A DNA stretch of 27,946 bases from positions 2,155,860 to 2,183,805 of the forward strand of contig BFEA01000168.1 in the NCBI GenBank assembly GCA_003427395.1. Direction: 5' to 3'. This DNA is from Chara braunii (taxonomy: Eukaryota > Streptophyta > Charophyceae > Charales > Characeae). Position 1 is the first letter of the stretch; each line of letters starts with the position of its first letter. Of this stretch, positions 1 to 10,171 are shown in pieces. The notes below the pieces were generated by a model. The model was not told where the DNA came from and searched no databases. It saw only the letters and a list, made by a program, of their open reading frames with translations. The position numbers were made by a program, and so were the translations under genes.

Positions 1-172
1 TTTGATGTATCACTTGATCCATTCACAGGTCCGAGGATCGTGTAGCGGTACCCCTACGGCCCGGCAGTGAGGCCGGACCAGTTTCAGGCCGTCGGACTGA
101 CCTTGGTCCGGTACTAGGTTATCCCGTACCTGGACCTAGGTTGGTATATCACTTCGGCCTAGGTCCAGGGCG
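1..172. repeat. Cluster of inverted repeats at the left edge
   Basis: GC-rich non-coding sequence with three nested or adjacent dyads seen directly. There is a near-perfect palindrome at 42-57 (GTAG, GGTACC, CTAC). An 8-bp perfect inverted repeat pairs 73-80 (CCGGACCA) with 104-111. A 12-bp perfect inverted repeat pairs 129-140 (CCTGGACCTAGG) with 158-169 around a 17-nt loop. A perfect 12-bp stem is unlikely by chance in a window of this size. No function is recognised; it may be part of the repeat that follows. Confidence 0.7.
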
Positions 173-255
173 GGAGATTCGTTCATTCAGTTGTTCGTTC
201 ATTCGAGTCGGACTGGACCTTCTCTCAGCTGCTGCTTCTCGTGTGTGTCCATCTC

Positions 256-274
256 CTCTCTCTCTCTCTCTCTC
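256..274. repeat. CT dinucleotide microsatellite
   Basis: An uninterrupted run of about nine CT units just upstream of the repeat arm that begins near 300. A similar short CT run lies near 27,256-27,271. Confidence 0.9.
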
Positions 275-1529
275 ACCATCTTCGCACGTGCCCTCCGCAC
301 GTGCGTCACAAACAGACTAGATTTTTAGACTCTCAGATCCAGAAGGGGTGCTCTCAGACTCGCTGGAGAGGGCCTTGATATCTTGATATGCCTGAGGGCC
401 CCGCAATGGTGGCCAAAACATGCAGCCGCTGATAAAATGAAGCCAACTGCCGAAATACTGCCCTTCTGACACCCTCCCTGTTCGCAGCACTATCTCCCTT
501 TACAGTCCAATCACCCCCTCCGGCCTCGACACTTCTCCTCCGCCCAAGTGTGGCCGCGCAGCACCCTGAGTCAGTCACCAGCGGCAAGCATGAATATACG
601 ATAATCAATAGCAATAGTCCATATGCACTAACAACACACCGCAGCGGTCGACAGCAGCGACAACAACCAACAGCAATCACAGCTCGCCCATAGGCCACAC
701 TGTCGGGCGCAGCGGTAGTACACGACGAACAAACAGCACACAACATGTAGCAATAGATGATGCGCAGCAACAGACCACTCCCCAACATGGGGCAGCCATC
801 TGGGCGGCCAGCCGTGACCAGCAGCAGCCTCTCCAATCCCGCAGCGAATCTACGACCTTCAGCTCGCTCTTTATCCCGGTGTTCCGAGCAGGATGGGCCA
901 TGCTCAGCCAGCAGGTAGACCCCTGACTCCCGTAGTCACTACCTCGCCACCCTGACCGAATCAGGTATACTAGGCCGGAAAGGATCTTCCACCCACAATA
1001 GTCAAACACACGGCCCTGCTCCTTAGCTGACCCATGTCATTGTGCTCTCCCATTCGGGCGAACCGACGAAGGAAGGTATAATGCCCAGCAACGCAGCCAC
1101 ATTGATCGACACAGCCGGGATCACGGCCGTGACCACGAGCGGTTGCCCTTGCGGGAGTGGCGGAAGGCAATCGTGACACCGATCAACACCCCTCTCCAAC
1201 TTGAACACCCCCCCCCTGCGGGCATACGCCAACCAACAGGCGAGCTCCTCACCACACAGCTCTCCCTCTCCGCTATCCCCCGTTGCTCTACGCTGGCCTC
1301 CCTAACAGGTAAGTAGCTCCGACTCCTTCGCCCTTCTGATGCAGCTGGTCGAGCGGGCTCCGGCCAGGTAGGCAATCTCTCCTTCCCCCTTCCTAAAGGC
1401 TTCCTCCTACTCGATGTGTTCAACTGCTTCTCTCCATCAGGCTGGGCGAAGGCCCCGACCCACCGGTAAGCTTTTCTCTTCAGTCCCTGCCTACCATACT
1501 CTTATAAAAAATGATATATGCAAGAGAAA

Positions 1530-1578
1530 ATGTTGAATGAATCTCCCGCTAAAACGCGGACAGATTCATTCACAACAT
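1530..1578. repeat. Strong hairpin with 17-nt loop
   Basis: GAATGAATCT (1535-1544) pairs perfectly with AGATTCATTC (1562-1571). Outside it ATGTT (1530-1534) pairs with AACAT (1574-1578) across a 2-nt bulge, and inside the 17-nt loop CCGC (1546-1549) pairs with GCGG (1556-1559). That makes about 19 paired positions. Related GAATGAATCT sequences recur in the inverted arm near 8,261-8,300, 8,871-8,905, 9,316-9,350 and 9,471-9,510. Confidence 0.8.
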
Positions 1579-2068
1579 CAAATCGCTTCTCCCCCTCGCA
1601 GCCTATGCTCCGCGCACATGTCACCCCTGATAGCACTCGACTCAGCCATTTTCGCTCCGATCTAACTTCGTCATACGAATCGCCCGGGGTTATCACCCCG
1701 GAACCACCTCCCTACCTGCCGCAACCGGCTTAAAAACGATGGAGTAAGCTATCCTTCAACCTCCCTCTCGTACCGCCATAGCTCCCCCGCAGCCCCGTTC
1801 TCATCTACCTCCAATTCTAATAAACTAATCCCAAAACTAACCACACCACCGAAATCGCCCTATCAAATATGTCTAAATTGAGTCCTCCCCCATCTGAATG
1901 GAGTCAGAAACGAGGGGGATAACATTTCCTTATTCTCCCCCACTCTCCTCCCGCCATAGCCTCCGCGCAGGCTTCTTCCTACTAAACTCTTATCCTACTG
2001 CCTAATCAATCAAACTAACCTCATATTCGTGCTCGCCTTACTCAAAACCCCCCGAAAAGGCTCCTTCC

Positions 2069-2096
2069 CCGCCCGATTTCGTCAAGAAACGGGCGG
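2069..2096. repeat. Hairpin, member of a repeat family with changing stem
   Basis: CCGCCCG (2069-2075) pairs with CGGGCGG (2090-2096); inside, TTTC (2077-2080) pairs with GAAA (2086-2089). The homologous place in the inverted arm (8,697-8,722) has a different but still paired stem, CTCGC/GCGAG with TTCC/GGAA. Confidence 0.7.
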
Positions 2097-2739
2097 ATCC
2101 CACCATTTCCTCCTCGCCATCTCTGACTTCGGTTGGCATGCCCTTGGCACGTTTTGCAGCCGGGTTTGTCCCTCTTGTTCGTGCCTTCGTGCCCTTGGTA
2201 CTAACGCAGCGCCCGCCCCATTAACTCCCTCGGTTACTCCCCCGTCACCGTACTCGGCCTTTGTGCCGTGCAGTAGGACTGCCCACCACTCAGACAACTT
2301 GCCGAGAAATCAACAACACGGCCCGCTGCTTCGCTCGCTGCTGCTGCTGGCCTTTCCTCGTATGCACCCGCCTCGGGTTCTCGTCCAGGTCCATCCACCG
2401 TTTTTCACCCCGCCCCTCGTTGACGTCCCCCCGCTTCTCACCGCGTGGGCCGACAACCTCCGCCTCTTCATAAAAACTCTGGCTGTCGGCCCATCCCCGT
2501 TTTTATACTCTCTAGTAGTGTCGAGGACCCATGTCAATCTTCTCTCTGTCGTTCTAATTTTAACGGATGTCCCGAGGACTCCGACCTTGCGGCAGTCTCG
2601 AGGCGGCACCCTCAGCCTGACCGCCGCCTGGGCAGAACCAGGTAATTCAGAGTATCGGGCCCTGCCTATCCGGTACCGAACGCGGCTTGCACTTCGACAG
2701 TTCCTGGGTATATCAACTGCGCTAGGCTCAGGAGTCCTG

Positions 2740-2765
2740 GCTGGGCTCGCGTATCGCAGCCCAGC
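2740..2765. repeat. Perfect 8+3 bp hairpin
   Basis: GCTGGGCT (2740-2747) pairs with AGCCCAGC (2758-2765). Inside, GCG (2749-2751) pairs with CGC (2755-2757), leaving a 3-nt loop and one bulged C. Confidence 0.7.
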
Positions 2766-2823
2766 ACCGGGCGCGGACAGAAAGGGAGACGTAAAGGTAA
2801 AACAAGGATAAAAATAAAAGGGG

Positions 2824-2831
2824 TATATAAA
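2824..2831 (+). promoter_or_regulatory. TATA-box-like sequence
   Basis: TATATAAA stands in otherwise GC-rich sequence near the end of the left repeat arm. If that arm is an LTR this could be its core promoter. No downstream transcript or gene supports it, so this is only a sequence match. Confidence 0.25.
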
Positions 2832-3590
2832 ACAAAAACAACCCATTAACGGGTGGGAAAAAGGGGTTGCCGGCACCCCGCCAGCCCTGCAAGTCGGGCC
2901 CATCGCCACGCTCGCCGACAAAACTAGAAGGGGATAACCCCGTCGGGCCCTCAACCCCTCGGTTTCCTCCATGCTGCTCCGCTGCTGCTGTGCCAACCCC
3001 TGCAAGCCTCGATCCCGAAACCTCCGTAGCGGTAGCCCAACGCCGTAATCTATAGGGCTAAGCCCAAGCCTGAGACCGGTGCGCGCGGACCTCGATATAA
3101 AGTGGTGCCGCCCGATGCCTAGGCCTGAGAAGAACAACCTATGCCCCTTTCCTGTCTACAACCAACGTGCCGTCGCTAAGCACCCGCGCCGGCTTATCCG
3201 GACCGCGCCGTTGCTGCCCCACGCGCCATTCTATATGCCCCATTTACCACACAAGGTCGCACCGTCGCTGTCGATGTAGTCGTCCTCGCCCGCGCGCTCG
3301 CCTCGGCCAAACGTACCAATCAAAGGAAAATAATCCTTAATTCCTACTTAATCAAAAATGAACAAATAAGAAAAATAAAACAAAATTAAACCGACCGGCG
3401 TCCGCGCCGGCCTTATAATGAACGACAAAGACAGAAATCCCGCGCGCCCTAAACCCTGCGCGCCCACGCACTCTCTACTTCTAGACCTCATAGCCAATCT
3501 ATAGTCACCACTGGCACACTACCGCAAGTCGCGCGGCCTTCTCAACAATTCCGGGTCAAACTTGTTTTCTGTCACTTGCAAAAACCGGGG

Positions 3591-3644
3591 CGGATACCCT
3601 TGTAAGGGTATACCGGACCACATTAAGCGACGTCCCCGTCGCTT
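3591..3644. repeat. Two adjacent perfect hairpins
   Basis: ATACCCTT (3594-3601) pairs with AAGGGTAT (3604-3611) around a 2-nt loop, with a CGG/CCG extension at 3591-3593 and 3613-3615. Ten bases on, AAGCGACG (3625-3632) pairs with CGTCGCTT (3637-3644) around a 4-nt loop. No coding frame explains them. Confidence 0.75.
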
Positions 3645-4207
3645 CGCGAAATTGAAAGGCTATCAGATTACCCAAGATGCTGACGAAAGAGGAACCAATC
3701 CGATTAGCCGACAAACACAGGGTAGAGGTCTCCATCAAACCATGCCTCCACAACTATATGCTACCAGGTTTCTAACGCGGACCCTCACCGTCCAGGCATT
3801 AGGACGCTGACAGCATAAGTTCCAAAGACCTTCCCAATCATCCTCTCCCCGGTCCTAGACAACCTTTGGCTTCTCGTTGGGTGTCCCTAGTCCTAGCTAA
3901 AACTTGGGACGCGGGCCCTAACCGAGACCTTTGAGGGCACTCTCGCCCTCCTTCTCAGAGAATCTCTCGCAATCAAATACACATACGTATATTTGTATAC
4001 TTAGTACCCACTCAGCTCTTTCTACAATCTAGTACAAAAAGGCTAGGTCTCCATCTTGGCCCACCATAGCCTGGCTGATCGGACCAGGACTACGACCCAC
4101 CGCATTGTTATTTTAGTGGCAGTTCCTTCGTTGGTTATGCAACGACAGGTTTTCTCCTAATAAGCATTCAATCAGGATTTCCCAAAAATTCTCAACCTTT
4201 ACTACCT

Positions 4208-4259
4208 CATGGAGTAATTTTCCTGGGGCGGGCAACTCCCCTTAAACTCTTACTCCGTG
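4208..4259. repeat. Long hairpin, 10-bp stem with inner GGGG/CCCC
   Basis: CATGGAGTAA (4208-4217) pairs with TTACTCCGTG (4250-4259) with one G-T pair. The loop contains a GGGG run that can pair with a CCCC run. Confidence 0.6.
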
Positions 4260-4431
4260 GTCTCGCCACCAAGTTGCGCCGGCTAGCAGCCATCCACTGG
4301 GGTTACGCCCTAGAGGTGCTAATCTTTACCGCTTAGCTTGGTATTCCTCTACGATGTCCCAGAACTAGCACAAGTGGTTAGACAGAGCGTCGCAAAACCA
4401 ATCATGGGCCAACTGGGAGACTACGCAGGGA

Positions 4432-4647
4432 TCAGAAGGCATTTACCAGCTCTCCCACGAAAGACATGGCATCCTTCGCACAATCACAAACAAAATCCGC
4501 TAGGTCCACAAGGCCGTGACCCCTGACTTGATCAGAGCCAGCAGCCACCCATCTTGAGACGTCTCTCGCCCTCCACTCTTTTGCGACTTTCTTAAACGTC
4601 TCAAGCAAACGTGGTCCCTTTTCGTCATACTTTATCAACTCAAACAC
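4432..4647 (-). CDS. Unrecognised ORF fragment, 71 codons
   Basis: I do not recognise this protein. It reads as a soluble, charged, probably helical polypeptide (EKGPRLLETFKKVAKEWRAR, then a more hydrophobic C-terminal half with two Cys), more protein-like in composition than neighbouring frames. There is no signal peptide or transmembrane segment, and the first Met is not supported by context. It lies on the same strand as the gag pseudogene 1.3 kb upstream and could be a remnant of that element or of something unrelated. An overlapping 62-codon plus-strand frame (4338-4526) competes with it. Confidence 0.25.
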   Translation of the reverse strand: MFELIKYDEKGPRLLETFKKVAKEWRARDVSRWVAAGSDQVRGHGLVDLADFVCDCAKDAMSFVGELVNAF

Positions 4648-4829
4648 TGCTTACCATGCCCTTAAATCCATTAACCACCTTTCACATGAAGGAGGTCTCT
4701 CTCAATAGGTCTCCTAGCGATCCCTCACTTCGTAGGATGAGCTCTCACACGACCCTTTTTAAAACACCCCCCTTTTTGGGGATGAGTCTTCCGATAAATA
4801 ACATTACCACCTTCCTTAATCTGAAGGGG

Positions 4830-4990
4830 TCTCAATCATAGAACAACTCAACCATAAAACAACTCATCCATAAAATAACTCAAGCTGAGAGGCCTACTTA
4901 TGGGTCCTTCCCACAACTCAACCACGAACCAACTCAACTGAAGGGCCTGCTTATGAGCCCTCTTTGCAACTCCAGCATAAGACATTCAAC
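4830..4990. repeat. Degenerate tandem repeat, about 53 bp period
   Basis: Two clear units begin CTGAGAGGCC (4885) and CTGAAGGGCC (4938), each followed by CTTATG and then an AACTC-rich tail; a partial unit lies near 4,831. The second unit forms AAGGGC/GCCCT with one bulge before TT; the first forms only a weaker version. Confidence 0.5.
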
Positions 4991-5963
4991 ATGGTAAGTA
5001 TTCGAGTCTAAGAGACTAGCAAAACCCCTTAGGATTCTCACTCTTTTGTCACACAACAAACTGCACTGCCTCTACTTATACTCGGCCCTATCACCCGCCC
5101 GGGGGAAGATCGCACGAGTATACCGGAGAGTAGACAGTTCACATCTATTCATCCTCACAAAATTCACACAAAATCACCATTTATCAGAATAAAGTCCACA
5201 CATGTGAGAGTGATTGTGATCTTCATATACAAAAGACAGTGTTGGATAATGCCTCAATTCAATATATACACCGGGGTACAATACCCCAATTCAAACGCGA
5301 GTCAAATGTCTCAAATTACATATATACACTCGGAGTTGAACAATCTCAACTCAAATTGTCACCGGTATCACACAAAAACAAATACGGTCTCCTTGACCAA
5401 AGCTATAGCTAAAACAGTTTGATCATGACGTAGCCATACCTCTTAATCCGAGGGACCCAAGAAATCTAGGACATATCCAGATATCCAAAGAAAAGTAAGG
5501 CTAGGAGTCGCCCATATACCAATCCTACAACTTCCTCCCTAGGCTAGATGACCTATCTCCCCCACGCTGAGGTTTCTTCCTAAACCTCTCCTACCTCTCA
5601 CACGTATACGTCTATCTAGGCGTAGTCCCCATATCTTCTTCTCTCGACCAATAGGCCTAATGGACCAGACCCCTACTTCGTAACAATGGCTTAAGAGTCA
5701 CTCCTTGCCCCATCTACTTGAGACATCCCAATAACATGATGTGGGGCAAACCTAACCTTTCCCACCTATACAATTGTTCTATTGGGGTCCCTCCTGCCTA
5801 CAACTCAGGCCACCTTACCGGACCATCCTTACAAAAATCCCTTCCCTCTATACGTTGTGCCTATCTGCAGCAGCTATATACTTGGGATTTCTCGCTTACA
5901 CTTACAGTCTACTCAAAATTTTCAGGCCCTTCTTCCACAAACCCTTTCTCTTTACGACTACTT
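4991..5963. other. No gene recognised
   Basis: Apart from the hairpin pair at 5,262-5,352 I see only short frames with no family resemblance. This lies downstream of the minus-strand gag pseudogene, where its pol gene would be expected. No RT (YxDD), RNase H or integrase motif was found on the minus strand. Confidence 0.45.
5262..5352. repeat. Two repeat units with different paired stems
   Basis: Two units about 60 bp apart share the left flank ATATATACAC and an ACAA-containing loop. In the first, GGGGTA (5273-5278) pairs with TACCCC (5282-5287). In the second, GAGTTGA (5333-5339) pairs with TCAACTC (5346-5352). The stem sequence differs between copies while the pairing is kept. Confidence 0.55.
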
Positions 5964-7460
5964 TCATGAGACCGTGCTCGATGCTCCATCTCGCCGCAAA
6001 GCCTCCTTCCGTGTTTCCCCACGGATGGTTGGGTCGATACGCTCCCCAGCCCTGTCGAAAACACGTCCCTCAATATTAGTCCTTATCAGACCGCTTGCCT
6101 CATCGGTCATTCGTTCCCGACAAAACTTCATTATGTGCCCTTCTTTGGCACAATGTCTACAAGTATCTTTTTCCCAACCTGCTTTCTTCCCACCAGAGCC
6201 GCCCTTGCCGCCACCTCATTTCCCTTTCTCCTGCCCCTCATCCCTACAACCCCTTTCATCCTTTCGTTTTTGACCGCTTCCACCGGTCACTTGGCCTTGT
6301 GCCCCTTGTGGTATCGGCGGCTGCAATGGTCTCATACACAAGGCTGGCTGAAACTGGATTGCAGGAGGCCTGGGTGGCATCATATTCATTTGTGGGCCCA
6401 GCCAATTGCCTTGTACCCAGGGCACATATGGATTATACATAGGTCTTGGCTCTACTTAACCGCATAGCTCCCACTGCCCGTATAGCGCATGCCCAATCGG
6501 CGAGGGTCTCTCTTGTGCTGCTCCGCCTTCCACCTCTTGCGGGGTGGCCCCCAACTGTCGTGAGCACTGCCCCTTTTCGGCACCTTGACCTTCCTGGGCC
6601 CGATTCCTCGCCTTCCGCTGAGCCTTCATCAACTTGGGGGGTTCAGGCTCCCCTTTTTCACCCATCACCCCCTTTTCCTTGCCTCCTTGAGGGGTAAGAC
6701 CAATCTTTCCCCAACGATCACATACCACTTCTGCCCAGTGCTATGTCCACCACTCATTCCTTCGCCTCTCTCGACACGCAGTCGAGGGTGTCTCTCTGTC
6801 AATTGGCCCTCCCTTCGGCTCCGGCGCAATAACGGGTAGGACCATAATAGATTCTCGCTCCTCCTTGACCTCAATGATCCCCTCACCTTCATCTCTTTCT
6901 AGGGCGCAAACTTGCCCCCTCGGGGTCTTCTTGTGGAGGAGTAACTCCTGATGATCTTCCCTTACCTCCGTCTCACCCTGCCCCTCCGGTCCGTTAGATG
7001 TTCCTTCGAAGGTGTTCCTCTCGCCCCGCCTGGCTTCTTCCAACCGCGTTAACCTCTCTTCCAGCATCCCAACTTGCCTCTGTATACCACTCAGCTCTCC
7101 TTGCGTTGATGCGGCCTCGGCTGGCTGCTTAGGGCCCTTACCAAGCCCGCATTCCACCCCATCCAGAGAGGCTTCCAACTCATCCCAGGTTTGCGACTTC
7201 AACATGAGGGTGTACACCTTCTCACTTAGTCCTTCACAAACGAACACGGGGAACATGTATCACATCGCCTTCTCGTCCCATATTTTCGTAAGGCTAAACT
7301 CCTAAAAATCACGCAGAAAGCTAGACAGGTTCTTTCCTTGGAACAGCAGGGCGTGGAGATCTAGGGGCATTGACGTCTGCAACACTTCGTGCAGCAACAC
7401 CTTCAAAAGACACGAATTCCTCCAAAGCAAGATCTTGGTGAAGCTGCTTTCTTCCGCCAT
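5964..7460 (-). pseudogene. gag: Gag of a Ty3/gypsy-like retrotransposon (element 2), disrupted by stops
   Basis: Gag is the structural protein that forms the particle and binds element RNA. Reading minus from the ATG at 7460 (MAEESSFTKI), one frame runs about 499 codons to 5964. In order it shows a capsid-like helical region with SLTKIWDEKAM and TWDELEASL; a coiled-coil-like MLEERLTRLEEARR; a charged Pro/Gly/Gln-rich linker; a Gly/Lys-rich stretch; and a perfect CX2CX4HX4C zinc knuckle CRHCAKEGHIMKFC at 6161-6120. The end resembles the IDP...RKEALRR tail known from gypsy gags. Five premature stops interrupt it (7304-7302 TAG, 7262-7260 TGA, 6743-6741 TAG, 6458-6456 TAA, 6218-6216 TGA), yet I see no frameshift. 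No pol follows. Element class is confident; the start codon is less so. Confidence 0.75.
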
Positions 7461-7849
7461 GACGCTGACTGCAGCCTGATACGCATAGCGGGCAATAGAT
7501 CACCAAAGTAATTCAAGTAAGCTCACGCAGGCAAAGGCAAACTGCTGATACTTAAATCACGCCACCTACCCTTTTCTCATGCCATCAGACCTCGTCCCCT
7601 ACCTTGACGCTCACCTTTATAACTACGGTAATGGATAGAGAGACGACCATAGCCAAGTCAAAAGAAGCGCATTTAGTAGAGAAAGGAGGCATTCCCTATC
7701 GGCCTACTACTGCCCGAATGTCCTCCCAGTCTACATTTCCCTCATTCGGATCATGAGACGAGGTGTATACGTCCAGTGTATTAGACGTTTTCCTCAGCCA
7801 CTGGCTAGAGGGCACGAATCTCAGGTTTAAGTAAAGACCATATATCAGT
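7461..7849. other. Region between gag start and repeat arm; nothing recognised
   Basis: For a minus-strand element this is where the leader and primer-binding site should be, but I found no convincing match to a tRNA 3' end ending in TGG. The sequence is non-coding and without clear repeats. Confidence 0.4.
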
Positions 7850-8517
7850 TAAGATGTGTATCGCCCATACTCCCAATCTCGCACCCTCAGAGCAGCTTCA
7901 GCTGCCGCCTCTACCCTCGCCTGCCCACAAAAACTCTTCTCTATCAGAAACTCAGGCAGGATTACTCGCAACGCGGTAGAGAAGGGGACGGGTTGGCATG
8001 AGAACCAAGGAAGAGCCAACAGGCGCGAACGTGGCAAGGGTGAGAAGGACGGGCGAACGTGGCAAGGGTGAGCAGGACGGGCGAACCTGGCTCGAATTTG
8101 CGCCGGGTGCATCCATAGCAAAAAGACTATGGTGGGCGGACGTAACGAGGAGGAAAGTAACGAGGAGAGAAAGTGGTGAGAGAGAAAGAGAGACCCATTT
8201 ACCTGGCCGATTATGCCCGCAATGGACGGGCGCTACAGCAGGCCGAATCGCTAACTGTATCTTCCCACGTTCTAGAGGAAGATTCATTCTCATTTTGCAC
8301 ATTTGGTGGGGATGGGGACGCGCTGTGCTCACGGGGTGACGTCAACGGCAGTGAAGAAGGCGAAGGCGGTATAATGAGGGAGAGTGGAGCGCCGCGGAGC
8401 AAGGTGGGAAGGTGAACGAACCCGAACGTGAAAACGCGTCGGGTGCACGGGCAGGGGGGCGAAAAGCTTGGAGATGGCATGAGCCGGCCATGGCAGACGG
8501 TGAAAAATGATGCCATG

Positions 8518-8722
8518 CTCATTCCCTAATGGAATCAGGCGGAGAAAGGAGCGTTTTTACCGTTTTAGTAGTGGGCGAATCTGACTGGGGGGTCAGAATA
8601 GGGAGGAAGTTAGTAGAATTCTGGAATTTAATGAAAAGGTCATGCGCGAGCTATGATGGGAACGGATACGGGAGGGGGTAGAAGTTAAGTATCTGGCTCG
8701 CTTCCTCACGGAATCGGGCGAG
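8518..8722. repeat. Two hairpins of the GATTCC...GGAA family
   Basis: ATTCC (8521-8525) pairs with GGAAT (8531-8535), flanked by CTC (8518-8520) and GAG (8542-8544). CTCGC plus TTCC (8697-8705) pairs with GGAA (8710-8713) and GCGAG (8718-8722). Both are related to the left-arm hairpin at 2,069-2,096, with stem bases changed. Confidence 0.55.
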
Positions 8723-10098
8723 GTAAGGACCGATTTGGGGGTTTTGATACGCTGTGAATCCGATGGTGAGCTCGAATTGAGGAGTTATTCGTTAGTTTTC
8801 ACAACTTGCTGATTAGGAGCATCTGGGAAGAGGCGTGGAGGATCAACGCGGGGTGACAGATGTACCTGTCTACGTTTGGCGGAACATTCATTCGGTCTTG
8901 CTCACCCGACTGTTGGAAGTAGCACAAGGACGGTCGCGTGCTCGAAGACTCACTTGTCGGCAGGCCCCGACATGCTGCATATCAGGAGTGGTGGATTCCT
9001 TCTTGATTAGCGTGCTCATCATTAGAATCAATGGTCGTGGCGTGGAGTTAGTCGGGAGGCTGGAAGTTTACCTGCGAGACGCGTAGCAAGAGGAGAGTTA
9101 TTCGAGGTGCTAGTGCACCTAGTTGTCATCTGGCGGTGGATTCAGGCGTTTTTTTTGCTCATTCTGGCGGAGGAGCTAGCGGGAGGCAGCAGAGGGGCAG
9201 CAGAGGGATTGGAGACTTACCTGTCGGCCAGTACGTTTCTCATCTCGACATTGGAAGTGGCCTTCTTCTTTTCGTTTGCACAAGTGAGGCGGCGGTTCCG
9301 AGGTAGTGGGGAGCAATTCCACTTTCCAGCGGCAGATTCATTCGGTCTCGCTCGCCTATTGATGGAGGTGGCGGAGTACAGCTGAGAGGGAAGGACCGCT
9401 TTAACGGGTCTTCCCGGGTGTAAGTGGACGATGCATGTAAGGTTTGCAGATAACGGGGTACATGCATAACGCCATGCTCCAGTGAGAGATCCATTTTCAG
9501 TTTGCACAGTTGGAGATGATTCAAGAGGAGGTTATGATCCCGATTGAAGAGCCGTTATCATGGTGGCGCCAAAGTTCAGCTACGTATTTTTGAAGTTTTA
9601 CGAGTGTCTGGTCGCGTCGTGGCCAGAAACAAAGTAATTTTAGTGAGGGCAAGCGAGGAAGTGAGTCGAGGAGGTGAGGAGCTGTGAGAGGCGAGCAGAG
9701 GCCTACCTGCTTCTTACCAACGGAAATATCCGACGTCGTCCAGTTGGTCGTTGGCAGCAGCGTGAGACCAGCTGTGTGTCGGGAACTTATCTTTCGGTCG
9801 GTGCATTGCTTGTCCGATCGAGGGAAGCAGTCTTCTCTACCTCTCTCGACACGGGTGGCTGGCTGAGACAAGTGCGGAAGGGGGCAGCGGGCCGTGTGCA
9901 AGTCCCCTGGAAGAAGGTCCATGGCCATGTCGACTCAAGTCTAGAAGGGTCACCTTTCGCAGCGGCCGTTTTTGGTAAGCAGAGTCAGTAAAGCAGGGCA
10001 AGCGAGGCAGCAGGAGGCAGTTGCCAAGCTGTAGACTTACCTGCTGAGTGATATACGGCTCATATTGCGGGAAGAAGTAGCCGCGAGCAAACGACAGT

Positions 10099-10171
10099 GC
10101 TTGAGGACTCACTTGTAGACAGGTGCGCTACCCTTTGCTCGAGGACTCACTTGTAGACAGGTGCGCTACCC
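10099..10171. repeat. 38-bp direct tandem repeat
   Basis: A 31-bp block beginning GAGGACTCACTTGTAGACAG is repeated exactly at 10,103-10,133 and 10,141-10,171, with one-base-different flank (GCTT/GCTC). A diverged third copy lies near 8,940-8,965 (GCTCGAAGACTCACTTGT). The exactness suggests a recent local duplication inside the right arm. Confidence 0.85.

Larger units (their letters stand above)
300..3060 (+). repeat. Left arm of a diverged inverted repeat (long terminal-repeat-like, non-coding)
   Basis: GC-rich, C/T-rich plus-strand sequence that is collinear, in inverted orientation, with about 7,850-10,790. The clearest match is 372-412 (GAGAGGGCCTTG, then GCCTGAGGGCCCCGCAAT) against the complement of 10,703-10,750. 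Weaker matches follow in the same order: the GAATGAATCT motif near 1,535, CAGGTAAG near 1,306, and the CCCGATTTCGTCAAGAA hairpin near 2,070 against 8,697-8,722. Long ORFs occur on both strands here but look like GC-rich chance frames. It may be a solo LTR or terminal part of a retroelement, or one arm of a foldback-like element; its boundaries are approximate. Confidence 0.55.
3061..4430. other. No gene recognised; non-coding with hairpins
   Basis: The short frames here match no family I know. Visible structure consists of CCGGCG (3395-3400) paired with CGCCGG (3405-3410), the twin hairpins at 3,591-3,644, and the long hairpin at 4,208-4,259. If element 2 (gag at 5,964-7,460, minus) once had a pol gene it would be expected toward here, but I found no protease, RT or integrase motif. 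Confidence 0.5.

Noticed and set aside
354-836. Cys/Leu-rich 160-codon minus ORF
   Set aside because: Composition reflects CAG/CAA-type repeats read in reverse; no domain or conserved spacing.
2029-2811. 260-codon plus-strand ORF
   Set aside because: It lies within the GC-rich repeat arm, overlaps an equally long minus frame, and has low-complexity Pro/Ser/Leu composition with no domain.
2310-3137. 275-codon minus-strand ORF
   Set aside because: Arg/Gly/Ser-rich chance frame over the same repeat; the collinear inverted arm does not keep it open.
5964-7460. Reassigned stop codons as explanation for the open frame
   Set aside because: All three stop codons interrupt the frame, and element 1 carries frameshifts too; pseudogene decay is simpler.
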